The translations under genes and the position numbers were made by a program. The notes below the pieces were generated by a model. That model was not told where the DNA came from. It saw nothing but the letters and a program-made list of their open reading frames with translations, and ran no database searches. DNA of 64,000 nucleotides. It comes from Ziziphus jujuba. Taxonomy: Eukaryota > Streptophyta > Magnoliopsida > Rosales > Rhamnaceae. The DNA lies in the NCBI RefSeq assembly GCF_031755915.1, contig NC_083384.1, forward strand, positions 29,154,501-29,218,500, given 5' to 3'. Numbering within the stretch: the first letter of the stretch is position 1; each line of letters opens with the position of its first letter. Shown one piece after another: positions 11,575 to 23,500 of the stretch.

Positions 11575-12741
11575 CTTATTTGATCAGCCGGAAAAATGGT
11601 TGTTCTTGTATGGTTGTATTATATATATATGAATTTAACGTGAGCTATATAGAGCTTCTAGCTAACTGAAGCAGTGGGTTAGCAAGGAGGATAGTTCCAA
11701 GTTGGCGCATGTGTGTTGACTTTTGCTTTGCGTTATATCAAATGGGTGCATGGGTGCATGGCTGCCACCTGGCCAATATCTATAGCCTATAATAAAAGCG
11801 CCATGCGTTAAAGTTATTAAAGTTTTTTTAAAGAAATTTTGAAAAATTCTACCGCTGTTAAAACTTAACAACATGAATCACAGATATACAAAGATTACGG
11901 TTAAAATTTCTACTGCATGATGCTAACACAGGACAATTGCAAAAAGTTTTTCAGGGACTAGTGACTGAACTTTTTCAGGGATATACTAACACAGGACCAT
12001 TGCAAGTGCTATGATGCAGAATATTTGCACTTTTAATTTGACACATAATCTAAACTACTTGACAATGAACCGGTAAAAATTGCTTACTGAATATTACAAT
12101 CCATTTCACAAAAAAAATAAATAAATAAATAAAATAATAAAATAATAAAAATCCAATTTGAGCATTTTCACCATCATTAACAAAACCAGTCTAAGTGAAA
12201 GGAGTATACAGAGTTCCACAACATATTTTAGCAAGAAAAATATTTGAGGCTCCCATGTGTTTAGCAGCATGTTGCAATGTTCTTCATGTATTTATTCAAT
12301 GGTACTTTCCGTAGAAAGATACTTTATGAGACCTTGTAGAGTGAACAATTAGTTGAGGAAATAAATTAGAAGAGAAAATAGCACCAAGCAGTCCAAGCTC
12401 CAAGCTCCAAGCTCCAAACAAAACTTTCAAATACATGAAAGTTGAAGCCTCGATCAGAAGGGGGAAAAAAAAAAAAAAAAGAGCAACTATTTGGTAAATG
12501 TACATTATCCAATTCAAAGCAAATTATTATGTTGCCTAAAATCTACTGTTGAACAAGTGATGAAAATAAACACTCATTTTGGCAGACAATTCAAATTAAC
12601 ACATAATAACCTACCATGTGCAAACACGTTTTATCAAATACTTGGCAGAGACTAAACATCAAATTAGGAAAAGTCAAAAATCAAGAATTCTCTTTCATTT
12701 CCTTTGAACAATACATATATATATATATATATACAGTCTGT
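11575..12741. other. Spacer: 3' flank of TNL unit 0
   Basis: No gene is visible. From about 11960 the text (CACTTTTAATTTGACACATAA, then CAATGAACC and TTGCTTACTGAATATTACAAT) matches blocks near 14435 and 54293, the spacer downstream of other TNL copies. A poly-A run lies at 12462-12480 and an AT repeat at 12715-12734. Confidence 0.55.
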
Positions 12742-12886
12742 CTATGGTGCGGACGGTCCTCATACGGACCACAGTATTGGTGACAGTTTTTCATAGTATT
12801 GGTGATGATTTTCTAAGAATCATCGTTAATACTATGAAAAACCGTCACTAATACTGCGGTTCTCATACGGACCGTCCTCACCATAG
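12742..12886. repeat. Long hairpin, MITE-like
   Basis: Two arms of about 70 bp pair around a short loop near 12812-12820. The outer arm CTATGGTGCGGACGGTCC is matched by GGACCGTCCTCACCATAG. The inner parts, around CATAGTATTGGTGATGATT, also pair. AT repeats flank it on both sides, so a TA target duplication is possible but cannot be distinguished from the microsatellite. It is probably a non-autonomous foldback or MITE element; the superfamily is unknown. Confidence 0.75.
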
Positions 12887-13129
12887 AATTTCCGTATATA
12901 TATATATATTGAAACCAAATTAAGAAAAGCATTTTGAATACATATATACAATTGCATGCTCAGAAAGTTACAAGTTAAGAATGTTCAATTAGACGTAAAT
13001 TAAAATCATATTCATAGGTAATATATGCTTTATTTTATTTCATTTCTCCGCAAATATATGTAGAATGGCTCATAGTAGTTAAAGAAATTTATACACTTAT
13101 CACACAAACATGGTATTCCAATACCAAGA

Positions 13130-13930
13130 TCAGAAAAGTAAAATAAAAAATATAAATAAATAAAGACACAAGAGGGAAAGGGAACCTTTCAAAGGTACCA
13201 CATCATTCATTTGAAGCGTAGTGTTAAAGCATTTGCACACTTGACACACAGGTTCTTCATAACCTGAAACCAAAAGAGAAGCCATATTGAGAATAAGGAA
13301 AGTTCCCCGACATATATACATACACACACACACACACACACACACATACACACATACACATGAAAAAGTCCATAAAACAATTTTTGAAACAAATAAGTTA
13401 TGTTCCTTTTTTTCTAGAATAACATTTCAAACAAAAGAAAATTAACTTTGACTTTAATTTGCAAGCAACCACAGGATGAGGATGGCTTATTTTTAAATTA
13501 ATCGTAGGATATACTCTGTGACTTTTCTTTTTTTTCTTCCTCATACATCAAACCCAACAAAAAAACTCACTTACATTGGTTACAATAATTATTAGCAAAA
13601 AGTGTCCCATAGTTGTAGCAGCAAATTGCTCTGTTTTCTAGTTCATCAACATCCAATGCTCTTGCTTGTACATGCCCCAACCAAATTTTACAGGTTTATT
13701 TGTAAACAGTCACATAATCTTGAATTTCTTTGAATTAATTGCAGGATTCAATTCATCATCATCATCGTCATCATCTTCCTCATAAGAGCAAACAACTTCA
13801 CGTCCACTTCCTTCACAATACTCATCGAAGTGTCTCTTCCTCTTAGATTTTAATTTCTGCATCAAATTGCTCCATATCTTCCTTGTTTACCAACCAAATC
13901 CCACACTTCTTTAAAAAAAAATTATTTCCC
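13130..13930 (-). pseudogene. TNL unit 0: remnant of the C-JID 3' end and downstream exon
   Basis: At 13905-13745 the minus strand reads KKCGIWLVNKEDMEQFDAE, then several stops, matching the KKFGVQFVYKEDLERCDAE block of unit 3 and then its acidic tail region. A donor (GTAAGT, exon end 13575) and an acceptor (exon start 13263) match those of the other units. The downstream exon reads YEEPVCQVC, then a hydrophobic stretch, and stops at 13130. Everything upstream (LRR, NB-ARC, TIR) is missing: the next block is the flank of unit 1. This is a truncated duplicate, not a gene. Confidence 0.75.
13320..13348. repeat. CA/TG microsatellite in the unit 0 3' intron
   Basis: A run of about 14 CA units lies in the intron between the C-JID remnant and the CxxC exon. 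The cysteine- and valine-rich ORFs across it are translations of the repeat. Confidence 0.9.
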
Positions 13931-13944
13931 AAGACTCAATAGAC

Positions 13945-15170
13945 TACCAATTTTTTTTTTTTTTAATCCTATGACATGGCTTTAATTATAAATTACTAGT
14001 CTCAATTATTTATTCCTTTAAATATTATCTTCTTGTCTCTCCTACTTTTATTGTATAGAAAAGCACTTGGAGGGTTCATACATCATAGTAATTACTTAAT
14101 CTCAAGAGTTTGATCATCACCAAAAAAAGAGAAAAGGAAAAAATAAATAAATAAATAAGAAGGGGATTTGGTGAAGATTGCCCAACTTATGTGTTTTACA
14201 GACAATGACAGAAGCATATAAATTAACTATAACAGAAGCTTTGTTGGAGCCGAGTAAGCAAACCAGTATTAGATCAGGTTATATATAAAAGAATAATCAG
14301 AATTCCGAAAAGAAAGAAGTAAGATTTGTATTGCTGCTTATTTAAATAGTAACAAAATTATTGAAACAGATTAAGTGATATTCAGGGAACTGCAACCCTG
14401 CTTCACTGCCAGTCCAATATGAAGTAGCGTCCTTACACTTTTAATTTGATACATAACCATAACTAGACAATAAACCTATAAAACTTGCTTACTAAATATT
14501 ACAATTTGTTTCCATCAAAAAGAAAAATAATACAATCCATATTGAGCAATTTCACAATAATTTTAACAAGACAAGTCAAAATGAAATCAGTCACTATAGA
14601 TAGAAACCCACACCATACTTTATCAAGAAAAATATAAGGCAGCAAGTGTTCAACTTGATGCTACAATGCTGTCCATGTATTAATTTAATGGTAATACTAC
14701 TCATGTAGAAAGATATTTAATGAAACTCTGAAGAGAAAATAGTTAATTGAAGGAACAAATTAGAAGAGAAAACAGCTCCAAGCTAACCAGTAATATCATA
14801 CTTGTTTGACTACTTGGTAGTGACGAAGCTAATATTTCAAATACATGCATACTTGATGCCACTGATCATAAAACCGATATATTTTGAATACATGCATACT
14901 AGATGCAACTAATCATAAAATCGATATATTTTGACAAAATGGCATCATCCAGTTCAAAACCAAATCTATGCTGACTCATAATCTACTATTTAGCACCTGA
15001 TGGAAAGAGTATTTGTTATGACAAAGTACAATTCAAAACACAAAAATGTCCAACCATGCATGAACACATTTTGTCAAAAACTTCCAAAGAAAATAATAAC
15101 AAAGTAAGAAATTAAATCAGATAGATAAATATTATAGTCAGAATGTTAAGAATGTTCAACAAGATGTAAA
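13945..15170. repeat. TNL-unit 3' flank, copy in unit 1
   Basis: This stretch has no gene. It starts with AATCCTATGACATGGC and contains GTATAGAAAAGCACTTGGAG and TTCATACATCAT. The same succession recurs near 32940, 53900 and 61385. Further on it matches 54240-54900 (TGAAGTAG..TCCTTACACTTTTAAT, then TTTCAAATACATGCATACT). It is the spacer downstream of the TNL stop, duplicated with the genes. Confidence 0.7.
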
Positions 15171-15173
15171 GAT

Positions 15174-15446
15174 TTACTTGCCCATAAAAGGCACCATAAA
15201 CAACTCAGGATCATAATTCTTATGCAATTCATTCTCTATTTCATTTGATTTCCTCTGCAAATATATGTAAAATGGCTCATATGTTTTAAAGAAATTCATA
15301 TTGATATTATAAAAACAATTATTGCAATGCCAAAATAAGAAGAAAGATAGGAGGAAGAGAGAACTTCTCCAAGACACACTGTACCCTTCATTCATTTGAG
15401 GCTATGTGCCATGGTGTCTATAGCTCACACACATATACTTCAAAGC
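15174..15446 (-). pseudogene. TNL unit 1: downstream CxxC exon, decayed
   Basis: The minus strand begins at the position of the other copies' acceptor, but the AG is lost (TTTCAA). It reads EVYVCEL and then hits a stop where unit 3 has the second Cys of CELC. The hydrophobic part, SSLFLLSFFLFW, follows in another frame. It is the relative of 55251-55091. Confidence 0.65.
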
Positions 15447-15666
15447 TTGAAACTAGAAAAGACATGCCAAATGGTGATAAATGAAGTTCATCAATATATA
15501 CATGAAAAGTCCATCAAAATACTTTTCATATCAAATATTTTTTCCCCTCTATGTCTATCATTTCAAACGAAAGACAAAATTTTCCTTAAGAAATTACCCT
15601 ACAATTTATAAATTTATTAGTTTACATATTAGTACCATTAAAATATTATAAAATGCATGTTGTAAA

Positions 15667-16151
15667 TATTGTGGTTCTCTGACCACTTTAGAGAAGAAAT
15701 ACAGAAAGAAAAATAAAAAGATTTCTATTACCCTCTTGGAAATAGAATACAAAACACAAAACTTCTCTCCCTCAGATTCTCACGTGGAATCTTTCTTTAT
15801 TTACTATCAAACTCTCTCTCCTGGAGTTTCAACTCTTCTCTCAAGCTCTCTCTGGAGACTTAAACACTCTCTCTTGGAGTTTACTCTTAATACTCCTCAC
15901 TTAGGATGATATTGAGCTTGCTCAACTTTTTCTTGGAGATGTAATGGGATGGAGCCTATTTATAGGCTCACAAATTTGGTGCATGTCCTCCATTTTCAAC
16001 CTTTTCTGACATTCAGCACTGGCCTTCTGACATTGCCCACAATTGTTGAGCAAGTTGGAGTTCGGTGTTAAATGTAGCAATGGCCATTGTTAAAAATGGT
16101 GAGCTGCTAGTTTTACACTATCGGTGCAATGTGTTACGGCTAGACTTCATA
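15667..16151 (-). repeat. 3' LTR of the 15667-20184 Copia element
   Basis: It shares GTGGTTCT..ACCACTTTAGAGAAGAA and the repeated CTCTCT-rich blocks with 19150 onward. Its minus-strand start is TATGAAG instead of the TGTGAAG seen in the partner, so the terminal TG is mutated. Confidence 0.85.
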
Positions 16152-16199
16152 ATTCTCCCCCTCCAGCCGCATTTAAACTAATGGTCATCTGCCATCCAT

Positions 16200-18545
16200 T
16201 TCAGCTATGTCTCTGCACAGCTTCAGCTTCTCTTGAGCAATGACTTTTGTTAGCATATCCGCTGGATTCTCTTTTGTATGGATCTTCATCAGTTTCAACA
16301 ACTGTTGATCTATTACTTCGCGTATCTAATGATAGCCGATGTCAATGTGCTTTGTACAGGAATGAGACATTGAGTTTTTGCTTAAATCCATAGCACTTTG
16401 GTTATCATAATGTATCTTGTAGTCTTCTTGCTTGATGCCCAGTTCTGTGAAAAAATGCTTTAACCACAACATTTCCTTACCCGCTTCTGCTGCGGCAATG
16501 TACTCTGCTTCTATAGTGGATAAAGCAACACACTTCTGCAATCTTAACTACCATGACACAGCTCCCCTTGCAAAAGTGTAGAGATAACCTGATGTGGACT
16601 TTTTATTATCAAGGTCTCCGGCCATATTTGCATATGTATAGCCTTCTAAGACTGGATCACCTTTCCCGTAGCAAAAACATAGCTTTGATGTACCTTTAAG
16701 ATACCTGAGAATCCATTTGACTGCTTCCCAGTGTTTCTTTCTAGGGTTTGAAAGAATCTACTCACGACGCCTACTGCATAAGCAATGTCTGGTCTGGTGC
16801 ATACCATAGCATACATCAGACTTCCTACAGCTGAAGAATATGGTACTAAAGCCATCTCTTCTATCTCTTCTTTGGATGAGGGACACGATTTCTTGCTCAA
16901 CTTGAAATGATTTGCAAGTGGAATGTTGACCGGTTTGGCTTTATCCATGTTGAATCTCTTTTATCACCTGTTTAACATACTTCTCTTGAGATAGCAATAA
17001 CCTTCTATTCTTCCAGTCTTGGATTATTTGCATTCCCAAAATTTGTTGAGCTGGTCCTAAGTCTTTCATATCAAAGGACTTAGACAATTCTTTCTTCAGC
17101 TGACTAATCTTCATTGCATCTTGTCCAACAATCAACATGTCGTCCACATATAGCAAAAGTGCAATGAAGTTTCCACTTAGAAATTTTTGAATATAAACAC
17201 ACTGGTCTGCTGCAGTCCTTTTATAGCCTTAACTCACCATAAATGAGTCAAACTTTTCGTGCCATTGTCTTGGTGCTTGCTTGAGGCCATATAAACTCTT
17301 CTTTAGCTTGCATACGAGGTTTTCTTTCCTTGAAACCTCAAATCCTTCTGGATGCTCCATGTAGATTTCCTCATGTAAATCATTGTGAACAAATGCTGTC
17401 TTCACATCCATCTGTTCAAGCTTCAGGTTTAGACTTGCTACTAAACCAAATATGACTCGGATTGAAGTCATTTTTACCGCTGGTGAAAAAATCTCATTAA
17501 AGTCGATTCCTTTCTTCTGAAGAAATCCACCAGTTCCCATAATCTTTGCGAAACTGGAATTTCCAATCTTTATCGTACCAAAGTCTCTTGCTTTGTACGT
17601 TTTGAAGAAATCTCTGTGTGGAGTGACATGGTAGGATGCTGTAGTATCAAGTACCCACTTAGCATCTTGGGTTGATATATGAAGGCATGTCTTTTCTTGG
17701 GTGGAGCAGAGCGCCACTTCTCCTGTAACAATGACTAGTGTCTCTCCATCCTTCTTCGGCTGAGTACCTTGGAGTCTCTGCTCTCTTAACAACTTTTTGT
17801 AGTTCTTCTTTATGTGACCCTCCAGGCCACAATGATAGCATTTATATGATGATTTCCTACCATTTGTAGATCTGCCTCTGCTCTTGCTCTTACCTCTCCT
17901 CTTATCTCGACCACCTCTTTGCTGTCTTCCTTTCTCTGTGACGAGGGCATGTGACTGGTCCATGCCAATGTCCTTTCTTTTGGCCTCTTCATTAAATAGG
18001 GCATCCTTAACTATAGATATAGTAAGTTTGCCACTCGGGGCCGAATTACTGAGAGAGACTATTAGCGTTTCCTAGCTATCTAGAAGAGAGCTTAGAAGTA
18101 GGAGATCCTGATCCTCATCCCCTAGTTGGTAATCTACACCAGATAATTGATTTACGAAGCTCTGGAACTCACTGGTATGCTTGGCTACAGAAGTTCCACT
18201 CTGTAATTTTAGATTTACCAATCGCTTAAGCAACAGGGCTTTATTCCGAGTAGTTTTGGCCTGGTACATGTCCTCCAATTTCGTCCAGAGGGCATATGCA
18301 TCTATTTCGTTAGCAACATGATGGAAGACACTGTGATCGATCTATTGCCTGATATGACCGATCATTTTCTTATTTAATTTCTTCAATTATGCTTCTTTAC
18401 TGGGATCGGGGTTTACTCCTTTAGCTTCTATAGGATCAAACAAATCTTTACAATTGAGGAGATCTTCCATCTGAGGTCTCCAAAGTGTATAATTTGTGAC
18501 AGTGAGCTTAACCATAGCTCCCGAAGATAATTTTTCCATTGACAT
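16200..18545 (-). pseudogene. Gag-pol remnant of the 15667-20184 Copia element
   Basis: Fragments in order on the minus strand: gag from 18545, with MEDMYQAKTTRNKALLLKRL near 18278; the zinc-knuckle and protease segment 17963-17540; the reverse transcriptase N part 17520-17229 (MDVKTAFVHNDL, LYGLKQAPRQW); the YVDD segment 17156-16941; the segment 16948-16646 (TRPDIAYAVGVVSRFF); RNase H 16541-16326 (ALSTIEAEYIAAAEAGKE). Each is separated by stops or shifts. The join of protease to reverse transcriptase in one open frame (17963-17229) is the product of a large internal deletion. It is not competent for transposition on its own. Confidence 0.88.
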
Positions 18546-19550
18546 AATGGCTTGATCAAAACGGCGCTAAATTTAGCAAAACGAAGTTAATCGTTGGTCC
18601 AGAACGATCGAAAATGGTGGACTTAACTCTTCCGGGGTCAAAATATAATTACCAAAATTTCCGAGGCAAAAATACAATTTCCCAAACTTATGGGGTCAAA
18701 CTATAAATACAGAAACTATAGGGGTCAATCTGTAATTTCTATAAATACAGGGGCTATTCCACAATTTCAAAAACTTCTGATGACTTGATAGAATGTGATG
18801 ATGTGTCAACACGTGGTAGATGATGTGGTGATTATGTGGCTGACGAAGTGTCGGGTCGCATGATGTGGTGGCATGCAGTGACATGTCAGCTGATGTGGTC
18901 GTCTTCAACCTCCAGACGGCATGTGTGGGGCGTGATCTACTGTAGAAAATTTAAGGCGGCACGTGAAGGCGCGTTTGACTTGTTGTTTCTCTCCAACTAA
19001 CTTGGTTGTTCTCATCTCGTTGATTAATTTCACCTAGTATCCTCAAATATTTGATTCGAGCAACTTTTTGAAACACCAACTTGAAGAACAGAGGATCTGT
19101 TTCCTCAAATTTGGAACCCAACCTCTCAATCTGGAGCTCTGATACCACTTATTGTGGTTCTTTAACCACTTTAGAGAAGAAGTATGGGAAGACAAATAAA
19201 AAGAATTCTATTACTCTCTTGAAAATAGAATCCAAAACACAAAACTTCTCTCTCTTAGATTCTCACGTGGAATCTCTCTCTATTTACTATCAAACTCTCT
19301 CTCCTGAAGTTTCTACTTTTCTCTCAAGCTCTCTCTGGAGACTTAAACACTCTCTCTCTCGGAGTTTACTCTCAATACTCCTCACTTGGGATGATATTGA
19401 GCTTGCTCGACTTTTTCTTGGAGATGCAACGGGATGGAGCCTATTTATAGGCTCACAAATTCGGTGCATGTCCTCCATTTCCAACCTCTTCTGACATTCA
19501 GCACCGCCCTTCTGACATTGCCCACAATTGTTGAGCAAGTTGGAGTTCGG

Positions 19551-20093
19551 TGTAACAACCCAGTCCACCCGCATGAGATACTGTCCGCTTTGGGCCTAGC
19601 CCGCACGGTTTTAAAAGGCCTCTTAAAGGAAAGGTATCCAAACCCTCTTATAAGGCCTGCTTCGTTCTCCTTTCCAACCGATATGGGATCTCACAATCCA
19701 CCCCCCTTGAGGCCCAGTGTCCTCGTTGGTACACCGATCCGGATCCGGCTCTGATACCATTTGTAACAGCCCAGTCCACCCGCATGAGATATTGTCCGCT
19801 TTGGAAGCTAGGAGGTGAGCCCAATCCTACCCTTCATGGTTTTACGTTTACTCATGGGAAGGCCTCCCAGTGGTTAGGGGGAATACTCTTCCAACCCCTA
19901 CCTGCCAGTCCCACTGGCCTGGGCCTCCCAGGCCCAACCGAGATATTGTCCGCTTCGTAAGTTAGGTGGTGAGCCCAATCCTACCCCTCACGGTTTTACG
20001 TTCCCTCATGGGAAGGCCTCTCAAGGGACAGGTATCCACACCCTCTTATAAGGCATGCTTCGTTCTCCTTTCCAACCGACGTGGGATCTCACA
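19551..20093 (-). mobile_element. TRIM (terminal-repeat retrotransposon in miniature)
   Basis: The element lies in the Copia 5' LTR with an exact duplication TTCGG (19546-19550, 20094-20098). The left terminal repeat is 19551-19695 (TGTAAC...CTCACA), the right 19762-20093. Between them are only 66 bp: a polypurine tract seen as CCACCCCCCTT on the plus strand, and an initiator-Met primer site (minus TGGTATCAGAGCC, 19748-19760). It has no coding capacity, which defines a TRIM. The right repeat is longer (332 versus 145 bp) because of an internal tandem duplication. It carries no 5S rRNA block, so it is not Cassandra. Confidence 0.88.
19786..20035. repeat. Tandem duplication inside the right TRIM repeat
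   Basis: The block GAGATATTGTCCGCTT...GGTGAGCCCAATCCTACCC...CATGGGAAGGCCTC occurs at about 19786-19870 and again at 19940-20021, separated by a C-rich linker. This explains the length difference between the two terminal repeats. Confidence 0.8.
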
Positions 20094-20545
20094 TTCGGTG
20101 TTAAATGCAGCAATGGCCATTGTAAAAAATGGTGAACTTCTGGTTTCATATTGTCGGTGCAGTGTGGTGATGCTGGACTTCACAGTAAACGGAGTATACT
20201 AACTCATACAAATTAATTTACCAAAAAAAAAATTAAATTGATTTACCTTAGGAGACAAATATTTGATTTTCTTGTTCCATATACATCAGAGCCAATAATG
20301 ATTTCATAATTAGCTACAAAGCATTTCTTGAAGTTGTAGCACAAAATTTTTCCTTTTTTTTTTTTTTTTTTTTTTGAGTTCCTCAACATCCAATTGCTCT
20401 GCATCTCTAAACAGTCATATAACCTTGAGTTTCTTAGAATGTGATTCATGATCATCGTCTTCTTCCTCAAGAGAGTCAACAGCTTCACTTCCATTTGATT
20501 CACAACATTCATTGAAGTGTCTCTTATTCTTTCTTTCAGTTTGTG

Positions 20546-23500
20546 TGTCAGGACCCGTCCAAAATTCCTCACCGGAACCTTAAACAAGTCCTGATCCTAG
20601 GAAAACCCTACCGGACCTTCCAATGAAAAATCCAGCAGAACCTCCCCTAAAGGTTGGATTTACCACAAAATGCATGAAAAACACTTCTAGAAACATCCCC
20701 CTTATTCCTCCCACCTTACTACAATTTGGTTCCACAAATTTACAGCAATCCAAAATAATAGCAGGGAATCAGTAAGCAATTAAATAAATATCTGTCCAAT
20801 CCGTATACAGAGCATTATACAAATAAATATGAAATCAATACAATGATAGATGAAGCAATACAAGATGGAGAGGAAAAAGGGAGGAAATGCTTTTTGGACT
20901 TTCGACAATGAACTAAGACGTCGGGCTCGTCTCGGATGATCAACATCTCCCAACCTGGGCCTAGAGGAACAGAATTTAAAAATATAAGATGCTAATCATC
21001 TCAATGAGTGACCAAATCTATTACACAATTATAATATTAATAATATAACAATAAAAGAAACTTAATTGATCAAAACCAAACAATTAAATAAATAATTATA
21101 ATAAATATTTGAAATAATGTTTTCTTTCAAAACTCTCACAATTTACTCTGTTAGAAATGTTCTCCTTTTTAAAACGTTTTACAAAACCCGCTATTTATAT
21201 GCCCTGAAAACCAAGGAAACAATTAGTCTACTAAATATCAAATAAAGTATAATAAATCACGGATCCAAAATTTATAATGAAAATAAAATAGAAATAGAAA
21301 TAAAAATAATTTTGTAACAATTACTAAATGATTGATAAATGTCATAAACAAATAATACAAAAATATTAATGAAACTTACATTTAGACAATTCAAGAAATA
21401 ATTAAAATAATTAGAATGAATTAATTAATTGAACAATTAAATAAAGGAATAATTAAACCAAATTAAAACCTCCATTTAAAATAAATGGTAAGAACATAGT
21501 AAGATCTCTTTAAAATCATCAAATCAATGTAAATAGTAAAATCAAGATAAAATGCATTGTTAAAACATTAATATAAATAGGTAATTAAAAACATAATAAA
21601 ATTCCATAAAATTTGTATTAAAATCTCCAATTGAAATAAATAATAAAAACAACATTAAATACATTCTAATTTAAATATAATTTCAAAATATTTATTTTGA
21701 AAATCATGTTCCGAAAACCACTTGATGCACCCACTATATACCAGTGGCGCCAATGGTATCCAGCGTCCCGAGCACCGCCAGACAGGAGGTTAAAGAGAGA
21801 AACTGGCATACGGTTGCGTGGCGTCCCACAGCACCACTGCTAACAGGCGTCCTGGCCATGGAAGGGCAAGCTACCCTCATTCCGATGACAACCACAGGAC
21901 AACCTCATAAATCAACTGCGCGCTAATCATATCCATGTGCGCACTAATCACATCCATATACACAGAACACCAGTACATGTATGGTACATCTAAAAACTCA
22001 TAAATCATAAATCAATATTTTTCAAAATCTCAAAATTTCATAAATATCATCGGGTTTATTCCATCCAATTAAACCCGTAATTTTCAACATTCTCTTTTAA
22101 ATCATCATTATAAATCCATCAAGTTCAAATCCATCAATTTGAATATACAAATTTTTCAATAGCATAAGGTCAAGCTATTAATATTTCAATGCATAAATAT
22201 TTTTGAAACATAATAATTTAAATCCATATTTTTCTCAAATTCTCAAAAATCAATTTAAATCAATAATATGAAAATCATATAAATTCCATATATAATTAAT
22301 TCATATAATTGTGCACAATAATTGAATAATAACCATAGCAATAATTAAAATAAATCAAAACCACAATTTCTTTAAATTCCCAAATATATTCTTTTGGCAC
22401 CAAAACATATATTAAAAACATTATAAATTGGCAATACAATTCTAGATAGAAATTCTCATAATATCGAACACATAAACATATTTTGGAAATATTCAATTAT
22501 GAAATATTCCAACAAATTAATTTAATAATTAATAATTTCAATTTCAATTTCATAAAATTCTTTAGATCAAAATATTTATTAATATATAAATATTTTGATT
22601 CACTCAATTGAGCATCAAATTTCCAAATATAAATCTACTAAATATTTATCACATAGAATATCAATATCAAATATTCAATTAATACAAAATATTCACAAAT
22701 TTTATTCCCAAAATTAATTTGAAGGTGGGTCACTCACCTCGAGCACGCAATCCAACTAAGATCCTCCATAGGATCAATTCTACGGCTCACACGTGCTCCT
22801 AAAACAGCAATATTATACAGGATCAAATAAATTAATAGTTTATTCGGGTAAATAATACCTGGTACAGGGGGGTTTAACACAAACGGTGTCCAAAATTCGT
22901 ATATAAGGTATCAACGGAAAGCTAAAGAGACGAGAAATACGTTATCGATCTCCGTTGGACTCAACTTGACTGGAGGTGACCGGAAAGTGGATGGAAGCTT
23001 TCGGTCAAACTTCAACTTGTCGTGTCTCCCAAACAGCAGGGAATTGAGCTGAATGGACCTCAAAATCGAGCTCTGGAGATCCAAAATAGGTGGAAAGAAG
23101 TATCAATTTAGCCGGGTGGTGGCCGGATCGCCGACGGAGCCAATCTTGTCGTCGTCGGCAACGAAGCCCGATCCGGCTGCATCCGGTGACGGTTGGGCTC
23201 CATTTTCCGGCTGCTGATCGGAATCTTCCCCCTCTTCCTCCCCATCAGGCGCGTGTGGCTTCATATGATCGAAAACAAAGAGAAACGGGATGAAGCTGAG
23301 AGGGAGAAGGAAGGAAGAAGGAAGAAGGAAGAAGGAAGAAGAAGAAGAAAAGAAAAGAAAAAGAAAAAGAAAGAAATTTTCGTGGGTGTTTCCCCATGTG
23401 AGGAAAAAATGATAATTTTTTTTTTACATAATAATAATAATAATAATTAAATAATAAAAATAATAAAATAATAAAATAAATAAATAATATTAAGATAATA

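Larger units (their letters stand above)
15667..20184 (-). mobile_element. Decayed Ty1/Copia element, integrase deleted, carrying a TRIM in its 5' LTR
   Basis: LTRs are at 15667-16151 and 19150-20184. Without the nested TRIM and its duplication the second is about 487 bp, like the first (485 bp). A 5-bp target duplication GTAAA lies at 15662-15666 and 20185-20189. On the minus strand a primer site (TGGTATCAGAGC) follows the 5' LTR, and a GGAGGGGGAGAA tract precedes the 3' LTR. Gag begins near 18545 (MSMEKLSSG). A zinc knuckle CYHCGLEGH follows, then the protease remnant WVLDTTASYHVT (catalytic SGA replaced by TTA). The frame then passes at about 17520 straight into reverse transcriptase (KKGIDFNEIFSPAVKM), so the integrase is gone. 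YVDDM and RNase H (STIEAEY) remain in broken frames. It sits in the intron of TNL unit 1. Confidence 0.9.

Noticed and set aside
13207..13392. Cys/Val-rich minus-strand ORF
   Set aside because: It translates the CA microsatellite at 13320-13348; the real signal is only the CxxC exon below 13263.
19551..20093. Cassandra TRIM with 5S rRNA
   Set aside because: No 5S rRNA promoter or body sequence is present in either terminal repeat.
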